From the NCBI GenBank assembly GCA_964479445.1, contig CAYZMH010000021.1, positions 1 to 37,965 on the forward strand: a stretch of DNA of 37,965 nucleotides. The letters run 5' to 3'. Below the pieces are notes generated by a model that had not been told where the DNA came from, did no database searches, and saw only the letters and a list, made by a program, of their open reading frames with translations. This document shows positions 1 through 9,062 of this stretch, piece after piece; position 1 is the first letter of the stretch; every line of letters starts with the position of its first letter. This DNA comes from CAYZMH01 sp964479445 (GTDB taxonomy: Bacteria > Bacteroidota > Bacteroidia > Bacteroidales > GCA-2748055). The translations under genes were made by a program, and so were the position numbers.

Positions 1-729
1 CGCCTCGGAGTGATTCCGCATAACCGGGACCCTGACGCATGTGGCACTTACCTCAATATCGGCGTGCATGATCTTCCGGGTTTCATTCACCATTTTCATC
101 TCCTCCTTTGTGTACCCGTTTTCGGTAAACACATCCACGTGAGGGATCAGGTTCAGGGCAAGCTGATGCTGAAATTTCTCCACGGTGGGTTCTTCCCCGC
201 GGGCGATCTGTTTGATCTGCTCTTCCAGCTCCTGCATGGCTGCTGCCCCCGAGCCGCTTGCTGCCTGGTAGGTGGAGGCGTGCACCCTTTTAATGGGGGA
301 TAGATCATGGATGGGTTTCAGGCAGACTACCATCTGGATGGTGGTGCAATTCGGATTGGCTACAATGTTTCTGGGAAGCTGATGCAAATCTGCCGCGTTG
401 ATCTCCGGCACCACCAGGGGTACATCTTCCTCCATGCGAAATGCACTGGAGTTATCGATCATAATGGTTCCGTGCCTTGTAATCGCATCGGCGTATTTGC
501 GGGATGTCCCCCCCCCGGCAGAAGTGAGTGCAATATCAATTCCCCGGAAATCGTCATTATCCTTCAGCTCGTTTACTTCCAGCTCTTTCCCTCGGAAAGT
601 ATATTTCTTTCCTGCACTTCGGGCGGATCCAAACAAAACCAATTGATCCACCGGGAACCTGCGGCTTTCAATCACATTCAACAGTTCCTGGCCCACTGCG
701 CCACTTACGCCAACGATCGCTAATTTCAT
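1..729 (-). CDS. asd: Aspartate-semialdehyde dehydrogenase (3' end cut by window edge)
   Basis: Catalyses the NADPH-dependent reduction of aspartyl-4-phosphate to aspartate semialdehyde, the branch point to lysine/diaminopimelate, threonine and methionine; cytoplasmic. Read on the minus strand from ATG at 729-727, 243 codons are open to the window edge with no stop, so the gene is partial (family length is about 330-340). Residues 7-13 (GVSGAVG) form the Rossmann dinucleotide loop. Residues 125-130 (NPNCTT) carry the catalytic Cys128. The SAGGG segment at about 70-74 and the YQAASGSG segment are also family hallmarks. It is divergent from the lamin-tail gene across a 108 bp gap; CAAAAATT at 812-819 is a one-mismatch minus-strand -7 box that could serve it. 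Confidence 0.96.
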   Translation of the reverse strand, partial: MKLAIVGVSGAVGQELLNVIESRRFPVDQLVLFGSARSAGKKYTFRGKELEVNELKDNDDFRGIDIALTSAGGGTSRKYADAITRHGTIMIDNSSAFRMEEDVPLVVPEINAADLHQLPRNIVANPNCTTIQMVVCLKPIHDLSPIKRVHASTYQAASGSGAAAMQELEEQIKQIARGEEPTVEKFQHQLALNLIPHVDVFTENGYTKEEMKMVNETRKIMHADIEVSATCVRVPVMRNHSEA

Positions 730-837
730 CTCTGTACGATTTTTCAGGGATTCATCACATTAACCAGTAAGAGTACGTCCATTTCGGCGCGCCCGTTCTG
801 GTCGTTAGATACAAAAATTGCAAAAACTTTTGGTAAA

Positions 838-3447
838 GTGAAGAAACTGCTGCTGTTTTTTTGCGGACTTCCGCTGATGGTAAATGCCCAGGTATCATGG
901 GATTTTGAATCGGGTAACCTTTCCGGCTGGAAACAGCTTCCGGCAGAACGCTGGGAGATTTCCTCCGAATGGGCCGTTGAAGGGGCCGCTTCGCTTCATC
1001 ACCGGTACGATAATCCCTCCCGGGGCATCGATGGCATCTGGTACACCCACCACTATCCCCTTCCCTCCGATACCCTTCGCTTCCTTTTCCGGATCCGTCA
1101 CGGGTATCCGCCCAGTTCCATGAACAACTGGCAGTTTTATTGCCTGGCCACCTCCCGGATGACCGGTGAGAGCAAAAGTGCTGGCGGACAGGCTGTCGTG
1201 TTTGGAGTCAATGCCGATGGTTCTGATGACCGGGTTAAAATCTGGCAGGTTAACGGAACCGGTTATTCCCTCGTGGCTTCTTCTGACCTGGATTTTCAGG
1301 AACAGGTTGGAATCGAGGGAACACCGCAGTTTCAACTTGTTCGTCATCCCGGTGGTCTGTGGATCGCCTACTGGAAGAGCGATACATTATCGCGGTGGAT
1401 AACCCTGTGTTCCGGGATGGAAAAAATGCCATTACACGGAAAATACATGGGATTCCGGTACTCTTATTCCTCCTCGCAGGACCGGAAACTATGGATTGAC
1501 CAGGTAGAGTTCCATGGATCATTTTTCCGGGATACCACCCCGCCGGTGCTGGTTTCAGCAGGGTTGCGAAACCCATGGTGTGTGATGCTAGGTTTTTCGG
1601 AATCCCTCCATTCCGGTAACATCTTTTCGGTTACCCGGAACGGGCAATCCGCGGACTCCATCCACATCGTTGATAATTTCGCTGAGGCTTGGTTCCGGGA
1701 ACCCTTTAAAAACCGAACGAAGACACAACTTACTGTTACCGGTGCCCTGGACGCGGAAGGAAACCAGATGCGTGATACGATAACCAGGGTTACCCTGGAG
1801 CTCGCGGAATTCGGAGATGTGGTCATCAATGAAGTAATGGTGGATCCGACGCCCCGGGTCTATCTTCCTGCGCATGAATACGTGGAGTTGTATAACCGCT
1901 CTGAATTTTCCTTCGACCTGGAAAACTGGAGCCTTAATATAAATACACGAAGGTACTCTCTCCCCGATGTGAACATTGCCCCGTATTCTTTCGCGGTGTT
2001 ACTGCCAGATGATGCACGGGAGGAGTTCCCGGGTAATGCAATACCTGTAATGACTTCATCCACTGCGCTTACTAACGGCGGGGCCACAATCAGGTTGGCT
2101 GATCCATACGACCGGCTCATTCACGTTGTCACCTACCCCGACCCGGAAATACTGGATGCAGCAAAGGCTGAAGGGGGATGGTCCCTGGAGCGCATGGAGC
2201 CGGATGCCATTTGCGCGGGAACAGAAAACTGGGCTTTTTCAACGCACTGGAAGGGGGGAACTCCATGTGTTGTGAACAGTGTAAACCGTACGCATGTGGA
2301 AGCCGACCACTATGCCGGACCGGTTTTAAAAAGCTATGGCTTCGATGATTCGGTTCATCTTCGGCTCTGGTTCTCAGATCCCGTGCTGCTTCAGAGGGTT
2401 GACACTTTGTTACTGAAAGGGGGGAATACCCTTCGGGGAATCAGTGAGACAGCGTATATGCCGTTTGCCGGAGAGGAATTGGTCTACAGAATGGACCGGC
2501 CGCTTCATACGGAGGCCGCTTATACCATGGATGCCGGCTCATGGACTACCTGTAACGGGGAGGATGTTTCGCAGAAAACCTTGTTGGTGCGCGTTCCGGG
2601 CAAACCCGGGAAAGGGGATCTCCTGGTTAACGAGGTGATGTTCGATCCAATCCCCGGTGGGTTGAACTATGTGGAATGGGTGAATGTATCCGAACGCCCA
2701 TTGGATCTAGGGGAGTTGAAATGGGCTTTTACCAGAACGGATGGATATTCCGCAAAAGAGGAGTGGATATGCGATCGTTCCCTGGTGATTGAACCGGGGT
2801 CATATTTTACTGTGACGGCTTCACCCTTTCGGCTTATGGAGGCTTATAATCTTTCAGACCGGGATCTGCTTATTGCGTCATCCCTTGCCGGCAGCATGAA
2901 TCGTACCGGTGGATGCATCACCCTGTTTGACCGTTCCGGGCTCCCTATTGATCATATGTGTTACAGTGATTCGCTTCATATGGATTGGTGCGATGAAACG
3001 AGCGGTATTTCCCTTGAAAGGATCGGATTTGGTTGTTCCGGTTCCGATCCCTCCTGCTGGCATTCTGCTTCTTTCTCTTCAGGGTTCGGTACCCCTTGCC
3101 GGACAAACTCCCAGTTCCTGGAGGACCAGCCTCATGAAAACAAACTAACCCTGGAACCTCCCGTGTTCAGTCCGGATAACGACGGCTTTGAAGATGTCCT
3201 CACTCTTTCTGTGCGCGGTTCCCCGGGCGCTCTGATAACAATCGGGGTTTACAGTCCTGGCGGAAAGCTGGTTCGCACTCTGGTGAACAACGGGATTCTC
3301 GGTGCAGGGGATTATTTCTACTGGGACGGTCGCGATCATTCAGGAAGACGCGTATTCCCGGGGTTGTATGCCATTCGGACGGTGATCATTGACCGCACCG
3401 GGAAGAGAAGAGTTTTTTGGAAAAGCTGTGCGGTTATCTATCGCTGA
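838..3447 (+). CDS. Secreted lamin-tail-domain protein with C-terminal FlgD/T9SS-like domain
   Basis: Predicted exported 869-residue protein of unknown role. The GTG at 838 is chosen because it gives a textbook signal peptide (MKKLLLFFCGLPLMVNAQ). The N-terminal ~230 residues look like a beta-rich, laminin-G-like domain. Two lamin-tail domains follow at about 326-440 (INEVMVDPTP then EYVELYN) and about 594-710 (VNEVMFDPIPGG then YVEWVN). The last ~100 residues (FSPDNDGFED, then YYWDGRD-like YFYWDGRDHSGR, then GLYAIR) match the FlgD-Ig/gliding-motility C-terminal type that Bacteroidota attach to surface proteins. Proteins of this build are common in the phylum and uncharacterised. The 3' end overlaps the convergent MFS gene by 14 bp. 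The stretch is clearly GC-rich. Confidence 0.85.
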   Translation: MKKLLLFFCGLPLMVNAQVSWDFESGNLSGWKQLPAERWEISSEWAVEGAASLHHRYDNPSRGIDGIWYTHHYPLPSDTLRFLFRIRHGYPPSSMNNWQFYCLATSRMTGESKSAGGQAVVFGVNADGSDDRVKIWQVNGTGYSLVASSDLDFQEQVGIEGTPQFQLVRHPGGLWIAYWKSDTLSRWITLCSGMEKMPLHGKYMGFRYSYSSSQDRKLWIDQVEFHGSFFRDTTPPVLVSAGLRNPWCVMLGFSESLHSGNIFSVTRNGQSADSIHIVDNFAEAWFREPFKNRTKTQLTVTGALDAEGNQMRDTITRVTLELAEFGDVVINEVMVDPTPRVYLPAHEYVELYNRSEFSFDLENWSLNINTRRYSLPDVNIAPYSFAVLLPDDAREEFPGNAIPVMTSSTALTNGGATIRLADPYDRLIHVVTYPDPEILDAAKAEGGWSLERMEPDAICAGTENWAFSTHWKGGTPCVVNSVNRTHVEADHYAGPVLKSYGFDDSVHLRLWFSDPVLLQRVDTLLLKGGNTLRGISETAYMPFAGEELVYRMDRPLHTEAAYTMDAGSWTTCNGEDVSQKTLLVRVPGKPGKGDLLVNEVMFDPIPGGLNYVEWVNVSERPLDLGELKWAFTRTDGYSAKEEWICDRSLVIEPGSYFTVTASPFRLMEAYNLSDRDLLIASSLAGSMNRTGGCITLFDRSGLPIDHMCYSDSLHMDWCDETSGISLERIGFGCSGSDPSCWHSASFSSGFGTPCRTNSQFLEDQPHENKLTLEPPVFSPDNDGFEDVLTLSVRGSPGALITIGVYSPGGKLVRTLVNNGILGAGDYFYWDGRDHSGRRVFPGLYAIRTVIIDRTGKRRVFWKSCAVIYR

Positions 3448-4624
3448 GTTGCGTCCATCGGTTGCGGGAATAAAGTACCACAAGTATGGAGCCCAATGCC
3501 ATGAAATTGAAAAATAGGTAGCTGGAACGAAAGCTGAAGTGATCGGTAATGATCCCCACGCCGGGTATAATTAAAGAACTGATAAAGAAATTGATTGTCA
3601 TGTAAATAGCGTTTACAAAGGCTTTCTTTTCCGTTTGAAGATCCTGGATCATGGCCAGCATAACGGATACAGGGGCAAAAAGGAAAAACCCCAGGGGGAT
3701 GAGCACCGGAAAGATCCAGTAGCCTTCCAGTTGCATAAAAATAAACATCAGGACGGGCGCAGAGATGCTGATAACAAGCAGGGTTTTATCTCTCCCCAGT
3801 CTGTCACTCAGGGTCCCTGCAAAATAGGCTCCTGCAGCACCTGCCAGCTGGAGAACGGTAAGGGAAATATCTGCGAAACCAATCGAATATCCGCCGGCAT
3901 CGGTCAGGAACGTGGGCAGGTAGTAGGTAAGTGCCGCTTTCATTCCTGCCTGAAAGAAGGTAAAACCCCCGGTAAGGATAAAGGCAGGTGAATAACGTAA
4001 GAAGATCCTCCAGTAACTCCCTTCCATGTTTTGTTGTCTGACCGGGGCCTTAAAGCGAGCTTTCCGGAAGTTAAGGTAAAGGATAAAGGAGGCTACAAAC
4101 CCCAGGGGCATCATTTTCCAGGTACCTTCCAGTCCCCACAACTGAATTACGCCGAGAATAATGAGCGGACCTGCGGTACGGGCAAGTTCTCCCCCCAGCA
4201 TGTAATAACTCATCCCCTTGCCCGTGCGATCACCTGCCAGTTGTTTGATCATGACCGGACTCGGAATATGCCACATGGTTGAACTGAGGCCGGATACCAG
4301 GAGAATGACCGAAAGGAAAATGTATCCCGGTGCGATACCGATCAGGCTCATCATGGCTGCTGTGAGAGCGGGGGAGATAATCACCATGTATTTCATCACC
4401 GGGCGTTCCGCTACAATTCCCACAAAAGGATTGAGCAGAGAGGGGATCCGCTGAATAACAGCCAGCAGTCCGGCCATTCCGTAGCTCATCCCCAGTTTAT
4501 CAATGATTTTGGGTAGTGCGGGAGCGAGGAAAGAGGTGTAAACATCATGGATAAAGTGACCGGCAGAGATGGTAATTACCCTGCTCCGCTGGAAACCTTC
4601 CCGTTCACTTTTCTTTCCCGGCAT
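3434..4624 (-). CDS. MFS transporter, fosmidomycin-resistance (Fsr)-like
   Basis: A 396-residue integral inner-membrane protein with about 12 hydrophobic segments and the usual cytoplasmic loop near the middle (RKARFKAPVRQQN). The N-terminal HFIHDVYTSFLAPALP and the mid-N-half segment HIPSPVMIKQLAGDRTGKGM resemble the Fsr family, where HP..A..LAGDRRG..MS is characteristic; the His-Pro is present but shifted to HIPSP. Fsr-like pumps export small drugs in other bacteria; the substrate here is unknown. It starts 4 bp after the purine nucleoside phosphorylase stop, so it is the last gene of an lpxK > pnp > MFS operon. No terminator is visible at its end, which lies inside the convergent gene. Confidence 0.85.
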   Translation of the reverse strand: MPGKKSEREGFQRSRVITISAGHFIHDVYTSFLAPALPKIIDKLGMSYGMAGLLAVIQRIPSLLNPFVGIVAERPVMKYMVIISPALTAAMMSLIGIAPGYIFLSVILLVSGLSSTMWHIPSPVMIKQLAGDRTGKGMSYYMLGGELARTAGPLIILGVIQLWGLEGTWKMMPLGFVASFILYLNFRKARFKAPVRQQNMEGSYWRIFLRYSPAFILTGGFTFFQAGMKAALTYYLPTFLTDAGGYSIGFADISLTVLQLAGAAGAYFAGTLSDRLGRDKTLLVISISAPVLMFIFMQLEGYWIFPVLIPLGFFLFAPVSVMLAMIQDLQTEKKAFVNAIYMTINFFISSLIIPGVGIITDHFSFRSSYLFFNFMALGSILVVLYSRNRWTQLSDR

Positions 4625-4628
4625 GCGT

Positions 4629-5441
4629 TCAATCTATATGGCGAATCAGCTGCCGGACAAGTGTGGTAAGTTTTGGTGTTACCCTGGTGGCTGCTTCCAG
4701 GACCAATTCATGGGATATTTTCTCGATTTTTCCAGGTACCCCCAGATCGGTAATCACCGACAGGGCAAAGATTCTCAGGTGCATCTGATGAGCCACGATG
4801 GCTTCGGGCACTGTTGACATCCCCACGGCATCGCCACCGATGATCCGGAAATACTCATACTCTTTTGGGGTTTCGAGGGTCGGACCGGTAACACCGATAT
4901 AACAACCTGTGTGTGCTTTCAGGTCGATTTCTCCCGCTATGCCCATTGCATCGCGGATCATCTTTTTGTTATATACCTCGCTCATATCGGGAAATCGTTC
5001 ACCGAATTCCGGGTAATGCTTGCCGAGGAGCGGGTTGGGCATCAGGTTAATATGATCATTGATGAACATCACATCACCGACAGAGAAAGCCGGATTCAGT
5101 CCGCCCGCGGCATTGGATATGAAGAGATGGGTAACTCCCAGGGAGCGAAGAACCCGGACAGGGAACGTTACCTCTTCCATGGTATACCCCTCGTAATAGT
5201 GAAATCTCCCTTTGAGGGCAATAATTTCCCGGTCGCCGAACCGGCCGATGATCATTTTTCCGTCGTGACCTTCCACCGTGGAGACCGGAAAGTTGGGGAT
5301 CTGACTATATTCCAGGGAGAGACGGATATCTATTTCACTGGCAAGCTCACCGAGTCCGGTCCCCAGTATAATTGCTGTTTCGGGCAGTTGACCGGCTTTT
5401 TCCCTGATATAGGATGTTGTCTCTTTTATTGCTTCTAACAT
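4629..5441 (-). CDS. Purine nucleoside phosphorylase (trimeric, PNP I type)
   Basis: Phosphorolysis of purine (deoxy)nucleosides to base and (deoxy)ribose-1-phosphate; cytoplasmic purine salvage. The protein is 270 residues, normal for the trimeric family. Visible motifs: phosphate-binding GTGLG at 27-31, His59 in VEGHDG, GRFHYYEG at 78-85, SNAAGGLNP from 109, GVTGPTLETPKEY from about 183 with the base-contacting Glu, and GMSTVPE at about 207. The residue aligned with the base-contacting Asn of mammalian enzymes (ITN) is Asp232 (VITD), see findings. The ATG at 5441 matches the usual family start (MLEAIKETTSYIREK). It overlaps the 3' end of lpxK by 95 bp in another frame. Confidence 0.95.
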   Translation of the reverse strand: MLEAIKETTSYIREKAGQLPETAIILGTGLGELASEIDIRLSLEYSQIPNFPVSTVEGHDGKMIIGRFGDREIIALKGRFHYYEGYTMEEVTFPVRVLRSLGVTHLFISNAAGGLNPAFSVGDVMFINDHINLMPNPLLGKHYPEFGERFPDMSEVYNKKMIRDAMGIAGEIDLKAHTGCYIGVTGPTLETPKEYEYFRIIGGDAVGMSTVPEAIVAHQMHLRIFALSVITDLGVPGKIEKISHELVLEAATRVTPKLTTLVRQLIRHID

Positions 5442-6501
5442 AATTAAGGATGATTTGATTGAATTCAGTCTGGTCGTTATTCAGGAAACGAACATGGATC
5501 GTTACATAGCAGAGGGCCCGCCGCAGCGACTCTCCGGGTTGGAGACTCTGCAGCCGCATGGCGTCCTTTTCAGTGGTAAGGATTATGGTGTCGGGGTGGC
5601 CAATGGATTGATATCGTTTACAGATCTTTTCCAGGTCTTTCGTGGTATACCTGTGGTGGTCGGGGAAAATGATCTCATGGATCTGCGTGGAAATGCTCCG
5701 TGCATAACGGCGGATAGGTCTGGGATTTGCGATGCCGGCAAGGATAAGAACAGGTGCTTTTTTTGCTTTCAGGGAAGCGGGGTCTTTTATCTCGCTGCCG
5801 GAGTAAACAGGTTTCAAGTCACCGTACCCGACCGTGGTAAAGAAGAGGTGCTGGTGTATTTCCAGGTTCATCCTTTTGGCCAGGTTGCGCATCTCAATGG
5901 GTTTTATCCTCTCCGGGGAGCGGGTTACCAGGATGATCTGGGCACGGGACCTGGCCGATGCCGGTTCACGCAATCTTCCGCTTGGCAGGAGCATGTCTTC
6001 CTGGATCAACCGGTTATAGTCAATAAGCAGAATTGATATGCCCGGTTTCACATAGCGATGCTGAAAGGCATCATCCAGTAGTACGACATCGACCTGTTCA
6101 GGCAGTTCTATCAATTGTTCGATTCCATGAACTCGTTTTCGGTCCACTGCTACGGTGATGTCCGGGTATTTTTGCTTCATTTGCCGGGGTTCATCGCCAA
6201 TCTCTTCCACGCCGGATTCCGGTGTGGCTATCCTGAAAGACCGGGTTTTTCGTTTATATCCCCTGCTGAGAGCAGCAATTTTGAACTCCGGTTTCAGGAG
6301 CTCCACAAGGTATTCTACATGCGGTGTTTTGCCGGTACCGCCAACCGTAATATTTCCCACGGAGATTACCGGAAGATCAAATTCCCGGGAGGGCAGTATT
6401 TCCCAATCAAATAATTGGTTGCGTACTCTTATGACTAAACCGTAAAGCAGGGTTATGGGGTATAGAACCAGGGATAATATGGTTACCTGACTATTTTTCA
6501 T
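5347..6501 (-). CDS. lpxK: Tetraacyldisaccharide 4'-kinase (lipid A synthesis)
   Basis: Phosphorylates the 4' position of the lipid A disaccharide at the cytoplasmic face of the inner membrane, giving lipid IVA. The protein is 384 residues. An N-terminal hydrophobic anchor (about 7-25) is followed by SVGNITVGGTGKTP at 47-60, which holds the P-loop, then ALSRGYKRKT, the DDAFQHR segment typical of LpxK, and TTEKDAMR. The family normally ends about where NYVRSNK occurs; here the frame runs some 25-30 codons further into the purine nucleoside phosphorylase gene, so the last residues may not be ancestral. First gene of the lpxK > pnp > MFS operon. Confidence 0.95.
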   Translation of the reverse strand: MKNSQVTILSLVLYPITLLYGLVIRVRNQLFDWEILPSREFDLPVISVGNITVGGTGKTPHVEYLVELLKPEFKIAALSRGYKRKTRSFRIATPESGVEEIGDEPRQMKQKYPDITVAVDRKRVHGIEQLIELPEQVDVVLLDDAFQHRYVKPGISILLIDYNRLIQEDMLLPSGRLREPASARSRAQIILVTRSPERIKPIEMRNLAKRMNLEIHQHLFFTTVGYGDLKPVYSGSEIKDPASLKAKKAPVLILAGIANPRPIRRYARSISTQIHEIIFPDHHRYTTKDLEKICKRYQSIGHPDTIILTTEKDAMRLQSLQPGESLRRALCYVTIHVRFLNNDQTEFNQIILNYVRSNKRDNILYQGKSRSTARNSNYTGDRTR

Positions 6502-6561
6502 CCTTTAATCTGTGGGAGGTGCAAATTTAATAAAAAGGCCGAGACGAGCCTCTAATTGAAA

Positions 6562-6600
6562 AGAATGCCCGGTAATTTCATCGAATTTACCGGGCATTCT
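6562..6600 (-). terminator. Intrinsic terminator after sppA
   Basis: A perfect 14 bp stem (AGAATGCCCGGTAA at 6562-6575 pairs with 6587-6600) with an 11-base loop, 18 bp past the sppA stop. Read on the minus strand it is followed by CTTTTCAATTAG, a modest U-rich tail. The plus strand also has TTGTGTTTT after the stem, but no plus-strand gene ends here. Confidence 0.8.
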
Positions 6601-6617
6601 TTGTGTTTTACAATGAT

Positions 6618-8378
6618 TTAGTAGACATAGATGGAGTAAGGCATCCTGGCCTGCACGCCATCCATTTCACGGATTTCTTTCCATTGTTTGTAATAGCGGT
6701 AGGAGTCGCCCATCTCCTTGCGGATGATTTTGGCTTTAGCCTCCCCGGATAGTTCTTTCATAAGGGTGGTGAATGGATCTTCCAGTTTGGGAAGGGATCG
6801 GATGTGATAGTTTTCCAGTTCTGCCATTTCAGCAGCGATCTCAATGGATCTTTCCAGTCCGCCAAAAACATCGACAAGTCCCACGTTCAGGGCATCCTGA
6901 CCAGCCCATACGCGTCCACCGCCAATGGCATCCACCTCTTCGTAAGTCATGTTGCGGCCTTCGGCTACGCGCTGGGCGAATGTAGTGTAGATATCATCGA
7001 TAGATTCCTGGATGATTGCCCGTTCATCGGGAGTAAGAGCCCGTGCAACACTACCCATATCGGCATGGGTGTTGGTCTTGACCACATCGGTGGTAATTCC
7101 CAGTTTATCATTCAGGAGTTCCTGCATATTGGGAATCAGTCCGAACACCCCGATGGAACCGGTAATGGTATTCTCGCTGGCAACGATGGTATCGGAGGGA
7201 CAAACAATATAGTATCCACCCGATGCCGCCACATCACCCAGGGAGGCTATGAAAGGTTTTTCGCTGGCAGCAAGTTTGGCTTCCCGGTAGATCACCTCGG
7301 ATGCAAGAGCGCTTCCTCCTCCTGAATTTACCCGGAAAACGATCGCTTTGATCTTGTCATCCTCCCGGGCTTTTCTGATCGCTCTGGCAATCCGGTCAGA
7401 GCCGATGGTACCCTCTTCCGCTTCTCCCATCACTACATTCCCCATGGCATATACCACAGCGATCGTGTTGCGGGTGGGTTCCGAATCATCCTCTTTGGGA
7501 ACATTTTTATATTTTTTCAAAGCAATAGAGGGGATATCATCGTCTTCTTCGGTATCGGTACGTTCCCGTAAATCGTCAAGGATTTCATCATAATATTTTA
7601 ATCCGTCAATCATCTCTTTCTCAAGAGCACTTTCATCAAGGGTAAGCATCACTTCATCGGCATAGCGATTTAGGTCTTCAACCGGTATGTTGCGTTCTTC
7701 CGAAATACCCTCAACCATCTGTCCCCACAGGGTAGTAAGCATCACATCGAGCTGTTCGCGGTTTTCTTTACTTAACTCCTCTTTCATGAATGGTTCTACG
7801 GCACTTTTGTAAGAACCATGCCTGATTACCTGCATGTCAACGCCCAGTTTGTCCAGGGCTCTTTTGAAAAAGGTTACCTCGGAATGCAAACCGGTAAAGG
7901 AGAAATTCCCGGTGGGGGTGAGGTATATCTCATCTGCCGCTGTAGCGAGGTAATAGGTTTTCTGACTGTACTGGTCGGCATGGGCGATAATGAATTTTCC
8001 GCTTTCCCGGAAATCAAGAAGTCCGTCCCGGATCTCTTCAACTGTGGCCATCCCCGCAGGTATGTTGGTCAGGCGAAGGAAGATACCCTCAATGTTTTCA
8101 TCCGTTTTGGCCTTTTCCAGGTCTTCAAGGATCTGATCCAATCCTGTTACACCCTCCATGCCAAAATTACCTGACATGAATTGCGCCAGCGGATTATCAT
8201 TGGCACGGTCCAGGATAGGTTTGTTAAATTTTGCCACGAGTACCGAATTTTCTTTTACTTCGGGTACATCGGCTTTGGTAGATATTCCAACAAAGATCAT
8301 CAGGATTATAAAACCGATGATATTCAAAACAAGAATTCCTACAACGGTGGCTAACGTGTACTTGAGGAAACTTTTCAT
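6618..8378 (-). CDS. sppA: Signal peptide peptidase SppA, 67 kDa type
   Basis: Membrane-anchored serine/lysine protease that degrades cleaved signal peptides. I prefer the ATG at 8378 (MKSFLKYTLATVVG), giving 586 residues, over an in-frame ATG at 8411. The reason is that a minus-strand GTAATTTG box at 8426-8419 would place transcription start at about 8412, and because family members start this way. One N-terminal membrane segment (about 8-30) precedes two tandem S49 peptidase domains. The catalytic Lys is in GSYKSAVEP (Lys191 from this start) and the nucleophile Ser is in AASGGYY (Ser386), the expected Lys in the N-domain and Ser in the C-domain. RVNSGGGS is the oxyanion region. Monocistronic, with its own terminator. 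Confidence 0.96.
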   Translation of the reverse strand: MKSFLKYTLATVVGILVLNIIGFIILMIFVGISTKADVPEVKENSVLVAKFNKPILDRANDNPLAQFMSGNFGMEGVTGLDQILEDLEKAKTDENIEGIFLRLTNIPAGMATVEEIRDGLLDFRESGKFIIAHADQYSQKTYYLATAADEIYLTPTGNFSFTGLHSEVTFFKRALDKLGVDMQVIRHGSYKSAVEPFMKEELSKENREQLDVMLTTLWGQMVEGISEERNIPVEDLNRYADEVMLTLDESALEKEMIDGLKYYDEILDDLRERTDTEEDDDIPSIALKKYKNVPKEDDSEPTRNTIAVVYAMGNVVMGEAEEGTIGSDRIARAIRKAREDDKIKAIVFRVNSGGGSALASEVIYREAKLAASEKPFIASLGDVAASGGYYIVCPSDTIVASENTITGSIGVFGLIPNMQELLNDKLGITTDVVKTNTHADMGSVARALTPDERAIIQESIDDIYTTFAQRVAEGRNMTYEEVDAIGGGRVWAGQDALNVGLVDVFGGLERSIEIAAEMAELENYHIRSLPKLEDPFTTLMKELSGEAKAKIIRKEMGDSYRYYKQWKEIREMDGVQARMPYSIYVY

Positions 8379-8511
8379 TCTGGTTAAAATTTTTAATTTG
8401 ATTAACGACAATGGTGAACAAATTACTAAAAAAAATCTGCTCCTGAAATAACGTTGTACACTTCTTAATTGTTCTTTCCAGGTTTAATCATTATCTGTAT
8501 CTTTATGGAAC

Positions 8512-9027
8512 ATGTTTCCGCAGGACCATATTGCACGGCATACCATCTTTCTGTCCCTGGGATCCAACCTGGGTAACAGGATGGATAACATTGAATCTGC
8601 ACGCAGGATTTTATTGCAATCAGTCGGACAATTAGTGGTTAGCTCACCGGTATATGAGAGTGAGCCCTGGGGGTTTAAAAGCGATCACTGGTTTTTGAAC
8701 CAGGTTGTAAAGATGAAGACAATGCTTCAGCCTTTTCCCCTGTTGGAAAAAATGCTGGAAATTGAAGAGCAGATCGGACGAGAGCGCAAAGAGGAGGGAT
8801 ATACCGACCGTTTGATAGATCTCGATATCCTTTTTTATGATGACTTTGTCATAAATGGGAAAGTTCTTACGCTTCCACACCCGGGGGTTGCTGATCGGAT
8901 GTTCATCCTGAAGCCGCTCAGAGAGATAGCACCGGATATGGAGCATCCTCTGCTTAAATCTTCTGTAAAAAAGCTATTAAAAAAGTGCAGAGACAAAGGC
9001 AAGGTCAAAAAATACACTGGTAAATAG
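8512..9027 (+). CDS. folK: 2-amino-4-hydroxy-6-hydroxymethyldihydropteridine pyrophosphokinase
   Basis: Transfers pyrophosphate from ATP to hydroxymethyl-dihydropterin in folate synthesis; cytoplasmic. The protein is 171 residues. HTIFLSLGSNLGNR (about 9-22) is the N-terminal family motif, SPVYESEPWG the pterin loop, and DRLIDLDILFYDD the signature with the Mg-binding Asp pair; LPHPGVADRMFILKPL follows as in the family. The basic C-terminal tail is ordinary. The ATG at 8505 upstream is out of frame. It diverges from sppA across 133 bp and converges on radC. Confidence 0.96.
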   Translation: MFPQDHIARHTIFLSLGSNLGNRMDNIESARRILLQSVGQLVVSSPVYESEPWGFKSDHWFLNQVVKMKTMLQPFPLLEKMLEIEEQIGRERKEEGYTDRLIDLDILFYDDFVINGKVLTLPHPGVADRMFILKPLREIAPDMEHPLLKSSVKKLLKKCRDKGKVKKYTGK

Positions 9028-9062
9028 AGGCTCTTCTGCCACATTTTGGCCACAATTATCAC

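Noticed and set aside
307..723. Open frame of 138 codons on the plus strand
   Set aside because: It is antisense to asd, whose minus-strand frame carries clear catalytic motifs; no protein features in the plus frame.
5455..6036. Open frame of 193 codons on the plus strand
   Set aside because: Lies wholly opposite lpxK, which is confidently identified; low-complexity translation without motifs.
6804..7325. Open frame of 173 codons on the plus strand
   Set aside because: Shadow of the sppA coding strand, opposite the catalytic Ser domain.
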